A stretch of 12,500 bases of DNA from Chrysomallon squamiferum (lineage: Eukaryota > Mollusca > Gastropoda > Neomphalida > Peltospiridae), in assembly GCA_012295275.1 (NCBI GenBank), contig CM022671.1:4474065-4486564 (forward strand), written 5' to 3'. Made by a program: the position numbers and the translations under genes. A model generated the notes under the pieces. That model searched no databases, had not been told where the DNA came from, and saw only the letters and a program-made list of their open reading frames with translations. This document shows positions 1-9,206 of the stretch, piece by piece. Within the stretch, counting starts at the first letter, position 1. The number at the start of each line of letters is the position of its first letter.

Positions 1-205
1 GTTATCACCGATTCCAATTCTAAAAATACAAGATAAGAAAACTTCGCTCGATAACTATTGCAATAAGATAAATACTTTTCACTGTTTGCTTCAGAGTGCT
101 GATATCTCCCATGGAAAAAAAAAAAAAAAAAAAAAAGAAAGCTATCTAATATTTAACAGCCTGTCTATTCAGAGCACAGTAATTGAAAATAAACACATAA
201 ATTAT
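1..205. other. AT-rich single-copy DNA with a poly-A run
   Basis: No open frame of note is visible on either strand. A 22-base poly-A run occupies 115-136. If the minus-strand exon at 206-354 is real, this stretch would be its 3' untranslated region, but neither AATAAA nor ATTAAA occurs on that strand here. Confidence 0.5.
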
Positions 206-354
206 TTACCACAACAATGCCATTAGTGCATGCGTCCGATCAATACGCCGTTCCTCAGTAACTTGCGCAAATCGCTCGAATTCGACCTTTTCGTGCTGGA
301 GTCGATTCTCGGTGTTAATGAGCCGTGAGTTTTTAACATCATCAGCTAACCGTC
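206..354 (-). CDS. Candidate terminal coding exon, unrecognised charged protein
   Basis: Reading on the minus strand, a non-repetitive frame ends in TAA at 208-206. Its last part encodes about 49 residues rich in Glu, Arg, Lys and Asp, with leucines or phenylalanine at seven-residue spacing (L14, L21, F28, counted from the Met at 361-359), and it ends in ALMALLW. The segment is much richer in GC than its flanks and most codons begin with a purine. Directly upstream lies a T/C-rich tract (TCTATTTATCTATCTAC) and about 60 bases without any AG before the AG at 356-355, which is what a 3' splice site looks like. I therefore place the exon start at 354. A start at the ATG (361-359, giving 51 residues) is the alternative. 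The open frame continues upstream only into microsatellite. No AATAAA is seen on this strand within the 205 bases that follow. The protein is not recognised. The charged tail could be a short coiled coil, but no function is assigned. Confidence 0.5.
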
Positions 355-365
355 CTTTCATCCCG

Positions 366-930
366 CGAATGTAGATAGATAAATAGATAAACAGATTAAA
401 CAGACAGAAACATAGAACTACAGAAATACAGATACATACATACATACATACATACATACATAAATAATTACATACAGAGATACATACATATATATACATA
501 CATATATACATACATATATATACATACATACATAAATACATACATAAATACATACATACATACATATATCATACATACATACATACACATACACTCATAC
601 ACACACATATATTATACACACATACATACATACACATATACACATACACACACACATATATTATATATACATACATACATACATATATATATATATTCAC
701 GTACATACACACATGCATACCCACCCACACACATACACAAAAACATATATACAGAGACAGAAAGAAAAAAACATGAAGCTGATGGATAGATAGTTGATGG
801 ATAGACAGAATGATAGAGAGAAAGACAAAGGTACAGAGAAACTGAGAAACAGACTGACAGAAAAATAGACACACAGACAGATAGACAGACAGACAGACAG
901 ATAGCTAGAAACAGACAAATAAAAACAAAT
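366..930. repeat. Composite (ACAT)n / (TA)n / (GACA/GATA)n microsatellite field
   Basis: The plus strand begins with GATA-type units, then runs of ATAC/ACAT units broken by short TATATA and CACACA blocks (about 425-760). From about 770 to 905 GACA and GATA units take over, for example the (ACAG)n run near 885-900. T is strongly depleted in the second half of the plus strand. The long open frames here are only translations of the repeat (Met-Tyr-Val-Cys or Ser-Val-Ser patterns). Confidence 0.95.
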
Positions 931-956
931 AAATAAATGAATACAAAATAATTATA

Positions 957-1212
957 ATTAAAAAAAAAAAATTAAATAAATAAATAAATTAATACACTGA
1001 GAAAATGTATCTATGAATTTATATTATATAGAAATAGATATTTACATACATACATACATACACACATATATATGTATATACAAAAATAGATATACAGAAA
1101 TATAGCCTAACAAACAAATAAACAAACGGATGAATGAAATGACTGATGGAGAGAAAGAGACAGATAGAGCAAAGGAAGATAGAAGTGCAGAAAAAAAAAA
1201 AAAAAAAAAAAA
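957..1212. repeat. AAAT/ACAT repeats ending in poly-A
   Basis: An A-run at about 961-970 is followed by (AAAT)n to about 989, a short ACAT block near 1045-1065, purine-rich GACA/GAGA-like sequence, and a 22-base poly-A at 1191-1212. Confidence 0.85.
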
Positions 1213-1479
1213 GAATAAAAGTACATATTTTGTGGAACGAAAAAACACCTAATTTTGTATGAATGATGTCAGATTTTTAATGTAATATGTTTTAGAGAAA
1301 CCTTTTGAACACATATCTCCAAAGACAAAGAGCTTTTATACAAAATCGTAAAAAGTTTATAACGGTAATATATTAGATTAACTTTCTACGTCATCGCATT
1401 GTGACGCTTTATTGACGTAAATGTTTGAACTCTGTTGTACTTTTCTTCGTTTAAGTTAATTTAGGTGGCTGAGACACAC

Positions 1480-1483
<4 letters not shown>
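1213..1483. other. AT-rich single-copy stretch with CRE-like sites near 1388-1420
   Basis: No coding signal is seen. Between 1386 and 1420 three CRE-like half sites cluster: TACGTCA at 1387-1393, GTGACG at 1401-1406 and TGACGTAA at 1413-1420. The 14-base word at 1399-1412 occurs again at 11548-11561. Confidence 0.4.

Positions 1484-1552
<69 letters not shown>
1484..1552. repeat. (AG)n dinucleotide tract, 69 bases
   Basis: This is an uninterrupted alternating A/G run on the plus strand, preceded by a short CACACGCACAG block. Pure purine/pyrimidine mirror repeats of this length are known to be able to adopt triplex (H-DNA) structures. Confidence 0.97.
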
Positions 1553-1555
<3 letters not shown>

Positions 1556-1868
1556 ACGTACAGAATATTTGTAACATTTCAAGATACGGTAAAAATAATC
1601 ATTGATACCACCACCAAAAGCACACTTTAGCAAACAAACAAATACAAAACAAAGCATAAAACACAACGAAATGAAATAAAACAAAACAAAATATATATAA
1701 GCCCTTTTCTTTTTTCCACCACCATAACAAAATTTAAGCTGGTCTTTAAGAACAAACAAGAAAAGACAATTACATATTACGTAGTTAACGACGTACACTA
1801 TGACTTGAAAAAAGTTTAATAACGCGAGGTGACAAACTCATTAATTATTCACTCTCTGTCGACACAGT

Positions 1869-1869
<1 letters not shown>
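1553..1869. other. AT-rich gene-free stretch
   Basis: The sequence is A-rich, with AAAACA-type words around 1630-1690. The minus-strand open frame across it is mostly hydrophobic low-complexity sequence that starts inside repeats, and I do not support it. Nothing else is seen. Confidence 0.5.

Positions 1870-1901
<32 letters not shown>
1870..1901. repeat. (AC)n dinucleotide tract, 32 bases
   Basis: A perfect alternating A/C run leads straight into a CpG-rich single-copy segment. Alternating purine-pyrimidine DNA of this kind can form Z-DNA. Confidence 0.95.
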
Positions 1902-1904
<3 letters not shown>

Positions 1905-1966
1905 TCTCGCACCTACTCGACGTCGAATCAACGTTAACGCTTACGCGAGTAGTGTCGCACACAGAC
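1902..1966. repeat. Imperfect inverted repeat in a CpG-rich patch
   Basis: The left arm at 1902-1919 (ending CTACTCG) is partly complementary to the right arm at 1946-1966 (beginning CGAGTAG), around a spacer of 26 bases. The inner seven bases of each arm pair perfectly and the outer parts need small gaps. The patch 1902-1970 has many CpG dinucleotides compared with its AT-rich surroundings. Confidence 0.45.
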
Positions 1967-2002
1967 GTATTTTCGTTGTAAGCTTTAACCCGTTATTTAT
2001 TT

Positions 2003-2005
<3 letters not shown>

Positions 2006-2038
<33 letters not shown>

Positions 2039-2124
2039 TGTTTTATTTTTATATTTCTGTTTATTTATGATGAAAATAACATTCTTTTACTGTAATGTTG
2101 AAAAAAAAAAAAAAAAAAAAAAAA
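2006..2124. repeat. Poly-T (32) and poly-A (24) facing each other
   Basis: A T-run at 2006-2037 and an A-run at 2101-2124 are separated by about 63 bases of AT-rich DNA, so a T/A hairpin is possible in principle. Confidence 0.85.
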
Positions 2125-2222
2125 GAATAAAAAAAAGTGGTTTGTTTACATGATCTGTGGTAACTAGAGAGGAAACAATAAATCACCCAAAGGCGAGGTT
2201 ACGTTCACACGTTCATCTGGTA

Positions 2223-2248
2223 ATTTATTTATTTTTTTATTTATTTAG

Positions 2249-2282
<34 letters not shown>

Positions 2283-2286
2283 TTTA
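2223..2286. repeat. (TTTA)n tract, imperfect
   Basis: Repeated TTTA units are broken by longer T-runs. Confidence 0.85.
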
Positions 2287-2369
2287 AATATATGTGTTAT
2301 TATTTATTATCTTTAGATAAGAGGACAGTTTGAAAAGTACTTGCGTGGGCGAATGGCCAAAAATATTGT

Positions 2370-2379
2370 GTCACGTGAC
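2370..2379. promoter_or_regulatory. Palindromic E-box GTCACGTGAC
   Basis: This is a perfect ten-base palindrome with a CACGTG core, the form bound in animals by bHLH-zip factors of the MITF/TFE and USF families (the CLEAR-type element). Whether it is used here is unknown. Confidence 0.4.
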
Positions 2380-2415
2380 CTTTATTCTGTACTTGAAACG
2401 TACTAGCTATCACAC

Positions 2416-2419
<4 letters not shown>

Positions 2420-2480
<61 letters not shown>
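2420..2480. repeat. (AG)n dinucleotide tract, 61 bases
   Basis: A perfect alternating A/G run on the plus strand, preceded by CACACATAC. Confidence 0.97.
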
Positions 2481-2484
<4 letters not shown>

Positions 2485-2486
2485 GA

Positions 2487-2905
2487 CTGATAGAGTAATA
2501 GGAATAATGCAAATAAGAAAAAGAAACTCAAGTGCGGTGTGATATTTATGAACTTCTTTTGTAAATACTTTTCATTAACCAGCAATAATTTTATCGCCCA
2601 AACCATTTAAATTATTTATCTAACTACACACAAAACCACCTTCGACATGACACCAGTGTCTGCTGGTACGACTGCACTAAGCGGTGAAATTAGCCTTTGG
2701 GTACCAATGAATTTGTCTTATTTTGCGCATGCGTCGTTTTCGTCAGTTTCCGTCACTTTTTCAGTCATCTACCTCGTCTGTTCAAATGTCTCAGCTTTAT
2801 CACATGTGATATTTTTCATTAAGATTTAAAAAAAACCCACCCAAAACACCCCCAAAAAACATTATTATCATTTTATTTCAAGTCGAGATCCGTTATCTTG
2901 ATAAG
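2487..2905. other. Single-copy stretch with an NRF-1-like site
   Basis: No gene is supported. The 60-codon frame starting at ATG 2647 has no recognisable features. TGCGCATGCG at 2724-2733 matches the core of the NRF-1 binding site (alternating GCGCAT-GCG). It lies in a patch with several CpGs (TGCGTCGTTTTCGTCAG). Confidence 0.35.
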
Positions 2906-2919
2906 AAAAAAAAAAAAAA
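2906..2919. repeat. Poly-A run, 14 bases
   Basis: A homopolymer lying just upstream of the motif cluster at 2936-2990. Confidence 0.9.
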
Positions 2920-2935
2920 TACATATGTAAATACG

Positions 2936-2990
2936 TCCGCCATTTTGGGTCAATTTCCGGTCATGACATTGACGGGGTGATCACGTGACT
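2936..2990. promoter_or_regulatory. Cluster of YY1-, ETS- and E-box-like sites
   Basis: Within 55 bases lie CCGCCATTTTGG (a YY1-type CCGCCAT site, about 2938-2949), ATTTCCGGT at 2953-2961 (reverse complement ACCGGAAAT, an ETS-type site), TCATGACATTGACG, and ATCACGTGAC at 2980-2989 (E-box palindrome with one base changed). Such combinations are typical of animal housekeeping promoters. No transcription start or first exon can be pointed to. Confidence 0.35.
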
Positions 2991-3065
2991 CATTCGTAAA
3001 GTTTCCCCTGATCATGATGTTGCAATCGTTGATCAATTTGTTTTCTAGAAATACAATCAGACTTC

Positions 3066-3084
3066 TTTTTTTTTTTTTTTTTTT
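3066..3084. repeat. Poly-T run, 19 bases
   Basis: A homopolymer in otherwise single-copy AT-rich DNA. Confidence 0.9.
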
Positions 3085-3266
3085 CCTTATCACCGATATA
3101 TCATCTTACCTTTTATTTGCACCTGTGATAAATTTAAACAAACAGTTTAATTATAGGTGTAGTGTTATTTGCATTTTTATTAAAACGAAGGCCGTGACTT
3201 AAATTAGCCTAAATTTATCTCGCTAAAAACCAAGCGTTTGTTGACGTTATTTATTTTTATAGTGTA

Positions 3267-3290
3267 TTAATAATAATAATAATAATAATA
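3267..3290. repeat. (TAA)8 trinucleotide repeat
   Basis: A perfect TAA repeat. Confidence 0.93.
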
Positions 3291-3322
3291 TATTTTGAAG
3301 CATGCTGTTTTGTTACAGCACC

Positions 3323-3325
<3 letters not shown>

Positions 3326-3394
<69 letters not shown>

Positions 3395-3429
3395 AATATA
3401 TTTTCAGAAACACACACATACACACACGC

Positions 3430-3483
<54 letters not shown>
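3326..3483. repeat. Compound (GA)n - (AC)n - poly-A tract
   Basis: A 65-base G/A run at 3326-3390 is followed by about 20 bases of unique sequence, a short ACAC/ACAT block (about 3410-3433), and a perfect 50-base poly-A at 3434-3483. Open frames across it are repeat translations (Arg-Glu, Leu-Ser, poly-Lys, poly-Phe). Confidence 0.95.
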
Positions 3484-3488
<5 letters not shown>

Positions 3489-3551
3489 CAAACAAAAATA
3501 ATAGTTTTTGAAAAAAACAAGAACAACAAACAGACAAACAATTGTAGGCAC

Positions 3552-3689
3552 CATTTTCTTTAGTCGTGACGTCATCGAGTATTGCGTGGATTCATTTGAT
3601 CCAGTTTCATTTAGTGATGTCACGAAAAATACAGGAATGTCTCTCGTGTACTTGCTGATCCCTGTTGTAAAACTGTAAAATGGCGGCAT
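3552..3689. promoter_or_regulatory. Single-copy island with CRE and YY1-like sites
   Basis: TGACGTCA at 3567-3574 is a perfect CRE palindrome. A near-CRE, GTGATGTCACG, lies about 45 bases on. AAAATGGCGGC near 3678-3688 matches the YY1-type ATGGCGGC motif. The word CGTGACGTCATC, preceded closely by ATTTTCTTT, recurs at 8723-8744. A minus-strand open frame begins at the ATG complementary to 3687-3689 but runs into poly-T and (CT)n, so I read this stretch as possible regulatory DNA. Confidence 0.3.
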
Positions 3690-3792
3690 GCAAATATTTT
3701 GTAACTTTTTTTTTTTATTATAAACCTTTGTTATGACTTCAGATCGTCCTAAAAATAATTAAAATAATATTAACCTAGAAGTTTAATGATTT

Positions 3793-4448
<656 letters not shown>

Positions 4449-4532
4449 TTGTGTGTATGTGTAATGTATGTATGTATGTATGTATGTATATGTGTGTGTA
4501 TGTATATGTAAGTATGTGTATGTTTGTTTATG
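4449..4532. repeat. (GT)n/(GTAT)n field
   Basis: Interleaved GT and GTAT units with TATATG interruptions. Confidence 0.92.
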
Positions 4533-4635
4533 CATATATACAAGCACTCAAACAAATACAATGCAGGGAAGTATGTATATCATACATCAGTATATATAAC
4601 TGACCATTTAAAAGACGTACATTTCTTCTCCCTAT

Positions 4636-4653
4636 GTCTGTCTGTCTGTCTGT
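4636..4653. repeat. Short (TCTG)n repeat
   Basis: Four TCTG units followed by TGTTTCTG. Confidence 0.85.
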
Positions 4654-5369
4654 GTTTCTGTAGCCAACTATTCAATGAGTACATTTGTACATGCAATCAT
4701 TTTCTTTAATTATTTTTCCTTGTAATTACTTCTCCTTCTCATCCACAATCACATCACATCTGTTCTCAAAACCATCACCGCACCAAACGATCTAACAACC
4801 CGCGGACCTGACGTAACGCGCCCCTGGAGACTTTCGTCCCATCAGAATATCGTCCACAAAACTATACACAAATTTTCATCGTTTCGGTAACTCGTGTCAT
4901 TCTCTGTTCGTCCGTTTACACTTATTTACCCAGAATCTACGAGAAATGTTGATAGAAGTCATTTATATTAAGAGATCTTTCAAATTTTTGGTCAATTTCC
5001 CGTAATCTCGTGGGACGTCTGTTTTGGAATCTGTAGAATAGTCAGCGGGTTCACGTAGTTCTCTCTCTGTGTGTTAAAACCGTTCAAGACTTTTACTTCT
5101 GTTTTTAAACGTGCTTGTTATGATATGTATTTATTTTCTTCTAATTAAGACTGGGTTTAGAGTTGTTCTTGCGTCAGTGTTGATGTTTTTGTTCTGTAGC
5201 TCTTAATATATATATATGTTCAAGTGTCGAATCATTAATATAAAACGTATTTTGCCGAATTGTAATAAACGTTCAATTATACTACTGGCTAATATTACAC
5301 CTGGCATAAATATTATATCAGAAGAGATTTCAAATAAATCCCAATTATATTGTTAGTCTTATTAAAAAT

Positions 5370-5371
<2 letters not shown>
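4654..5371. other. Single-copy stretch with a CpG-rich patch at 4798-4860
   Basis: No gene is supported. The patch around 4798-4825 is unusually GC-rich for the window (CCCGCGGACC, then TGACGTAACGCGCCCC) and contains TGACGTAA at 4809-4816. One plus-strand frame is open without an ATG from 4726 to 4887, but it has no plausible splice acceptor inside it. AATAAA occurs at 5265-5270 and 5333-5338, the latter about 34 bases before the long poly-A. Confidence 0.4.

Positions 5372-5438
<67 letters not shown>
5372..5438. repeat. Perfect poly-A run, 67 bases
   Basis: The longest homopolymer in the window. AATAAA sits at 5333-5338. This could mark the 3' end of an old retrotransposed transcript inserted on the plus strand, but I could not find convincing target-site duplications, so a slippage-expanded A-tract is equally likely. 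Confidence 0.95.
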
Positions 5439-5440
<2 letters not shown>

Positions 5441-5806
5441 TGGCGTAATTAGATTGTTGTTAAAATAGTCCGAAATAGCACGAGAGAACGAACGAGTATG
5501 TGTTAACTAATTAATTTTAATTTAATTAACAGTTATTATTTTCAGACGTTTAGTAAGGTATTATTTTCAGAAAGCTAATGGATAATGAAAGACCAAAAAT
5601 CAAAAAAAAAAAAAAAAAGTGCAAGGATATCTCGTTTAGGAAATGGAAGAAAATTTAATTAGCTGACATTAACGGCTTCTGAATGGAAACGACATCCCCA
5701 GAATCGCCTACGTTGATTACTGAGAAGTTGACTATTGTACGTCGTCACATCATTGTGAAACCTGTTTTTTTTCTTTTTGTTTTGTTCCATTGTCATAGGA
5801 TTGTCG
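5439..5806. other. AT-rich stretch, no gene seen
   Basis: It contains a 16-base A-run near 5601-5617 and AATTAA words near 5505-5530. The segment 5680-5760 is of ordinary complexity, but its open frame runs directly into (GT)n. Confidence 0.45.
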
Positions 5807-6022
5807 TGTGCGTGCGTGTGCGTGTGTGTGTGTGTGCGTGTGTGTGTGTGTGCGTATGTATGTGTGCGCGTGTGTGTGTGTATGTGTATGTAGGTATGTA
5901 TATATATGAGTTCATATGTATGTATGTATATATGTATGTATGTATATATGTATGTATGTATGTGTGTATGTAGGTATGTATATATATATATATATGAGTG
6001 CATATGTATGTATGTATGTTTG

Positions 6023-6097
<75 letters not shown>

Positions 6098-6117
6098 ATA
6101 TCTATGTACGTATGTGT
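5807..6117. repeat. (GT)n/(GTAT)n/(TA)n field with an internal duplication
   Basis: The segment opens with GTGCGTGT and pure GT blocks, then GTAT units with TATATA interruptions. A marker string GTGTATGTAGGTATG occurs at 5884-5898 and again at 5964-5978, and a GAGTKCATATGTATG string follows each copy. This shows a tandem duplication of about 80 bases, with a few extra TA units in the second copy. All long open frames here are Met-Tyr-Val-Cys repeat translations. Confidence 0.92.
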
Positions 6118-6385
6118 GGTATTTCTATTTTTGAAGTGACTTGTCGTTATATGATTTTACTCGAATAAAAAAGAAGAAAAAAAGCTGAGTGCAATAAAAA
6201 AACGAGAAAAAAACAAAGGAAACCTCGTTAATCTCGTTTTTCCTCTTTTCAAGTTAAATTTAACGACACTTTTATTATAATTTATTCCTATTTTTATTTA
6301 ATTTTTATTCCTATTTTTATCGCCCGTATTCATCAAACAGACCAACACGTCGAATATTTGCCAATCCTAAATTTCATAACTTGGT
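6118..6385. other. AT-rich stretch, no gene seen
   Basis: A-rich words (AAAAAACGAGAAAAAAAC) and TATTTTTAT repeats near 6290-6320, with nothing else recognised. Confidence 0.5.
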
Positions 6386-6480
6386 TACTGCGCATCTGCT
6401 ATCGTGCTACTTCCGGTTTATTTGACAGAAGCAGACGATAATAAATGCATGTACGTGACAAAAAAGATCTGACACGTGAC
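6386..6480. promoter_or_regulatory. Island with TACTGCGCAT, ETS-like and E-box sites
   Basis: TACTGCGCAT at 6386-6395, ACTTCCGGTTT at 6409-6419 (ETS-type, reverse complement ACCGGAAGT), GTACGTGAC at 6451-6459, and ACACGTGAC with a CACGTG core at 6473-6478. The same ten-base TACTGCGCAT recurs at 6811-6820, again beside ACCGGAA. Promoter-like composition is inferred from motifs only. Confidence 0.35.
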
Positions 6481-6656
6481 CAAAACGTTTTTTCGAAAGT
6501 ACAGAACACTTCTTTTGGACGTATTCACATTTTAGCACCCAAGGGCTCAGAATAAGAGCAATTAATTTTTTTTTCTGAGACAATTTCAGTACATCATGTC
6601 TTCCTCGATTATTTTCAGATATGTAAGACAATGTAATGAATGTCACGGCAAACGCG

Positions 6657-6683
6657 AAAAAAAAAAAAAAAAAAAAAAAAAAA
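6657..6683. repeat. Poly-A run, 27 bases
   Basis: A perfect homopolymer between the two motif islands at 6386-6480 and 6811-6829. Confidence 0.93.
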
Positions 6684-6810
6684 GAAAATTCTGGATCTGA
6701 TTGTCACATGACTGACATATTTGTCTGTCTGTCAGTATTTCTGCAGCAGTTTTGTTATGTTGCAACGTGATTTAATCTAATGTTTATTTAATTAAGTTGC
6801 GTACTTGTGA

Positions 6811-6829
6811 TACTGCGCATACCGGAAAT
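6811..6829. promoter_or_regulatory. TACTGCGCAT joined to ETS-like ACCGGAAAT
   Basis: The word TACTGCGCAT is immediately followed by ACCGGAAAT. The pair repeats the motif content of 6386-6419, with the ETS-like site in the opposite orientation. Confidence 0.35.
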
Positions 6830-6910
6830 GATAAATGATACGATATTTTTAACTGAAGAGTTTAAGAAGAGTGAAGAAGAAATGATAACTATTGCTGAAT
6901 GAAGGAATAC

Positions 6911-6943
6911 ATGAATGAATGAATGAATGAATGAATGAATGAA
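6911..6943. repeat. (ATGA)8 tetranucleotide repeat
   Basis: A perfect ATGA/GAAT repeat. Confidence 0.95.
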
Positions 6944-7002
6944 TTACGGACAATGGTTGAATAACAATTATTGGAATAAAATACAATTCAAAATGATATT
7001 CG

Positions 7003-7038
7003 CAAATAAATAAATAAATAAACAAATAAATAAATATG

Positions 7039-7073
<35 letters not shown>
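7003..7073. repeat. (AAAT)n, (TA)n, (TATG)n compound repeat
   Basis: AAAT units at about 7003-7035, then TATATA to about 7063, then TATG units. Confidence 0.93.
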
Positions 7074-7074
<1 letters not shown>

Positions 7075-7696
7075 AAAGTTAAAATTCATCTATCAGTCTA
7101 GATAAATAAATACATAGATAGATAAAAACAGAAGTAGAATAATTAAACTTTAATAAGCAATTAAATAAATGATTATATTTTCAGCAAAAAGAAAAACTAT
7201 ACGGTTATAAAAAAACCACAAAAACAAACAAACAAAAAAACTGTCTATATATATTTATTAGTACCAAGTTTATTTTACACAGAGGAATCATGTTAAAAGG
7301 TGTTTCACCTTCGGAAGTGGGTGTGGCCTAAAAAAATTAAACTGTTCAAATTTCACGGTTAATTGATTTGAAATTTGATATTCTCCATAGACAATCCATC
7401 AGCAAAAAAAAAAGAACTTTTTTTTTTTTTTTTTTTTAGTAATATGATAAGTCAGGATTATTTTTGGCTTACAGATAATCTATTATACCATAAATAAACT
7501 GTAAATAATATGTGTTGATGATATGAAATATAAATAGTGTATTTTGTAACAGTATATGCATGTTGAATCAGCTTACAAAAATAACTGTAATTTAGTAAGA
7601 TACGGTTATGATTATAAGTGTATTCAGTAATAATAATAAATAAAATAAGCATTGTAAAAAGTGTTAATAAATATCCTTTAGAAGTGAAGGACGTCC
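7074..7696. other. AT-rich gene-free stretch with an A10/T20 hairpin
   Basis: At 7404-7437 an A10 run, four bases (GAAC) and a T20 run form a simple hairpin-capable inverted repeat. The rest is AT-rich DNA with AAAACAAACA words. The minus-strand open frame over 7458-7690 is AT-biased and continues into the CA repeat, so it is not supported. Confidence 0.5.
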
Positions 7697-8165
7697 ACAC
7701 ACACACATACACACACATAGAGACACACATAAAGACACACACAAACACACACACACACACACACACACATACATACACACACAAACACACACACATACAT
7801 ATATACAGAGACATGCACATACACACATATACATACATGTCCCCCACACATATATACATATACACACATACAGACATACCTAAAGTCAGACACACACATA
7901 CACACTTACAAAGACACTCACAAACACACACATATACACACAGAAAAAATCATACCCCTCACACATATACACACACACACCTTCATACATACCACGCATA
8001 AATACACACACACACATACCATTAACACACGCATACACACAACATACACATACACACATCACATGCATACACATATACACATATATACACATACACACAC
8101 ATATATATATATACAGACACACACTCACATATACACACACACACACACACACTACACACACACTG
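7697..8165. repeat. (CA)n/(ACAT)n field, about 470 bases
   Basis: CACACA blocks are interleaved with ACATAC, CATATA and AGACACAC units. The plus strand is almost free of G over long distances. Open frames on both strands are repeat translations (Thr-His, Cys-Val, Met-Tyr). Confidence 0.95.
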
Positions 8166-8221
8166 AAACACTAATAACACATAAAAATACAAAGAAAAAC
8201 AACAATAAACAAGCAAAACAT

Positions 8222-8251
8222 CAACAACGACAACAACAACAACACACACAT
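8222..8251. repeat. (CAA)n trinucleotide repeat, imperfect
   Basis: CAACAACGACAACAACAACAAC, continuing the A/C-rich composition of the preceding field. Confidence 0.85.
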
Positions 8252-8330
8252 ACAAAGATAAAATAATAAAACGTATAAAGGAATCCATAACCAAAGCGGA
8301 AAATCCCAAAGAACAGCAACAAAAATACAT

Positions 8331-8397
8331 AAAATAAAATAAAATAAAATACTGTCCATCAGTATAAAAATAAATAAACTTAATTAATTAATTAATT
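8331..8397. repeat. (AAAAT)4 and (TTAA)n repeats
   Basis: Four AAAAT units at 8331-8350 and a TTAATTAA run at about 8381-8397. Confidence 0.85.
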
Positions 8398-8842
8398 CTT
8401 ATTTTATTAATAACAACCAGTTTTTTCGTGTGCGTTTTTTTTTTCACTACAACAACAACAATAATGAAGCTTTCGAGATAAAGTTTGACCAATTGTCTAC
8501 AAAGACTGAGTCAGGAAATCTTAATCTATTATCTACGACATCTTGTTATTCACGGCTTTCAAAAATAGTTTAATATCTAATAAATTGTTACTTAAAGCTC
8601 CCACGCAGTAAATTATATCTTTTCCCTCCACGAAACCTTTTAATAGCATTTATTTCACGTCTGAATTAAAATGTAACATTGCTTGTACGAAATGAATGCC
8701 TTAATACACGAAACAGCCATGTTATTTTCTTTCGTGACGTCATCTCGTTATACTATACCGTGATATACTATACTATACAATAATACAGTATGATACATAT
8801 ATAATATAATGTTGTGAGATCTGATATGATGTGATAACAAGA
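8398..8842. other. AT-rich single-copy stretch with one CRE palindrome
   Basis: No gene is seen. TGACGTCA at 8735-8742 is a perfect CRE palindrome, within ATTTTCTTT followed by CGTGACGTCATC (8723-8744). From about 8750 to 8830 pentamer-like ATACT/ATAAT words recur. Confidence 0.4.
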
Positions 8843-8955
8843 TGTGTGTGTGTCTGTGTGTTTTTGTGTCTGTTTGGATATTATGTAGGTTATGTACGTG
8901 TGTGTGTATGTGTTTAGGTAGGTATATAGGTGTGTAATGTGTGTGTGGTAAGAGT
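8843..8955. repeat. GT-rich imperfect repeat
   Basis: GTGTGT blocks with TCTG and AGGT interruptions. Confidence 0.8.
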
Positions 8956-8997
8956 TTTCATGTCCATACAGCTGTTTGTATTTTAATCAAAGAGCAA

Positions 8998-9122
8998 ATA
9001 TATATATATATATATATATAAAATTTTAAATTAGAAAAAAACAAATAAACCAATAGACCAAAATAAATAAATAAATAAATACATAAACACATAAATAAAT
9101 AAATAAATAAAAATAAATAAAA
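8998..9122. repeat. (TA)n followed by (AAAT)n
   Basis: A perfect TA run at 8998-9020, then AAAT units from about 9060 to 9122 with a short ACATAAACAC interruption. Confidence 0.92.
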
Positions 9123-9206
9123 GAAATCAATAACCATACACAAAAAATTTGACCTCGCATCGTTATCTTAATCTGTGCCACACAAACAAATGGTTAATCC
9201 TGATGA

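Noticed and set aside
206-1248. Long minus-strand open frames through the ACAT/GACA field (Met-Tyr-Val-Cys and Ser-Val-Ser patterns)
   Set aside because: They are direct translations of tetranucleotide repeats. Only the terminal 49-51 residues at 206-361 have ordinary complexity.
2647-2829. Plus-strand frame of 60 codons beginning at an ATG
   Set aside because: It is short and hydrophobic, with no splice or family signal, and it contains an NRF-1-like palindrome that explains its higher GC content.
3267-3689. Minus-strand frame of 140 codons from the ATG at 3689
   Set aside because: The first 65 or so residues look ordinary and end in a hydrophobic stretch, but the frame then runs through poly-T and (CT)n. 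The DNA is better explained as motif-bearing single-copy sequence next to a compound repeat.
5086-5098. GTTCAAGAC resembling a Pol III B box (tRNA or SINE)
   Set aside because: No matching A box at suitable distance and no tRNA-like stems upstream.
4726-5438. Retrotransposed transcript ending in the 67-base poly-A with AATAAA upstream
   Set aside because: A seven-base GTAATTA at 4722-4728 and 5445-5451 could be read as a target duplication, but it does not abut the poly-A and is easily chance in AT-rich DNA. No coding remnant is seen.
6407-6646. Minus-strand frame of 79 codons with a poly-T tract upstream that could act as a polypyrimidine tract
   Set aside because: The residue composition is not coding-like, the lack of AG upstream follows trivially from the A-run on the other strand, and the frame overlaps ETS- and E-box-type motifs.
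7678-8161. Overlapping open frames on both strands (Thr-His, Cys-Val patterns)
   Set aside because: Translations of (CA)n/(ACAT)n in several frames at once, which is the signature of simple repeat and not of genes.
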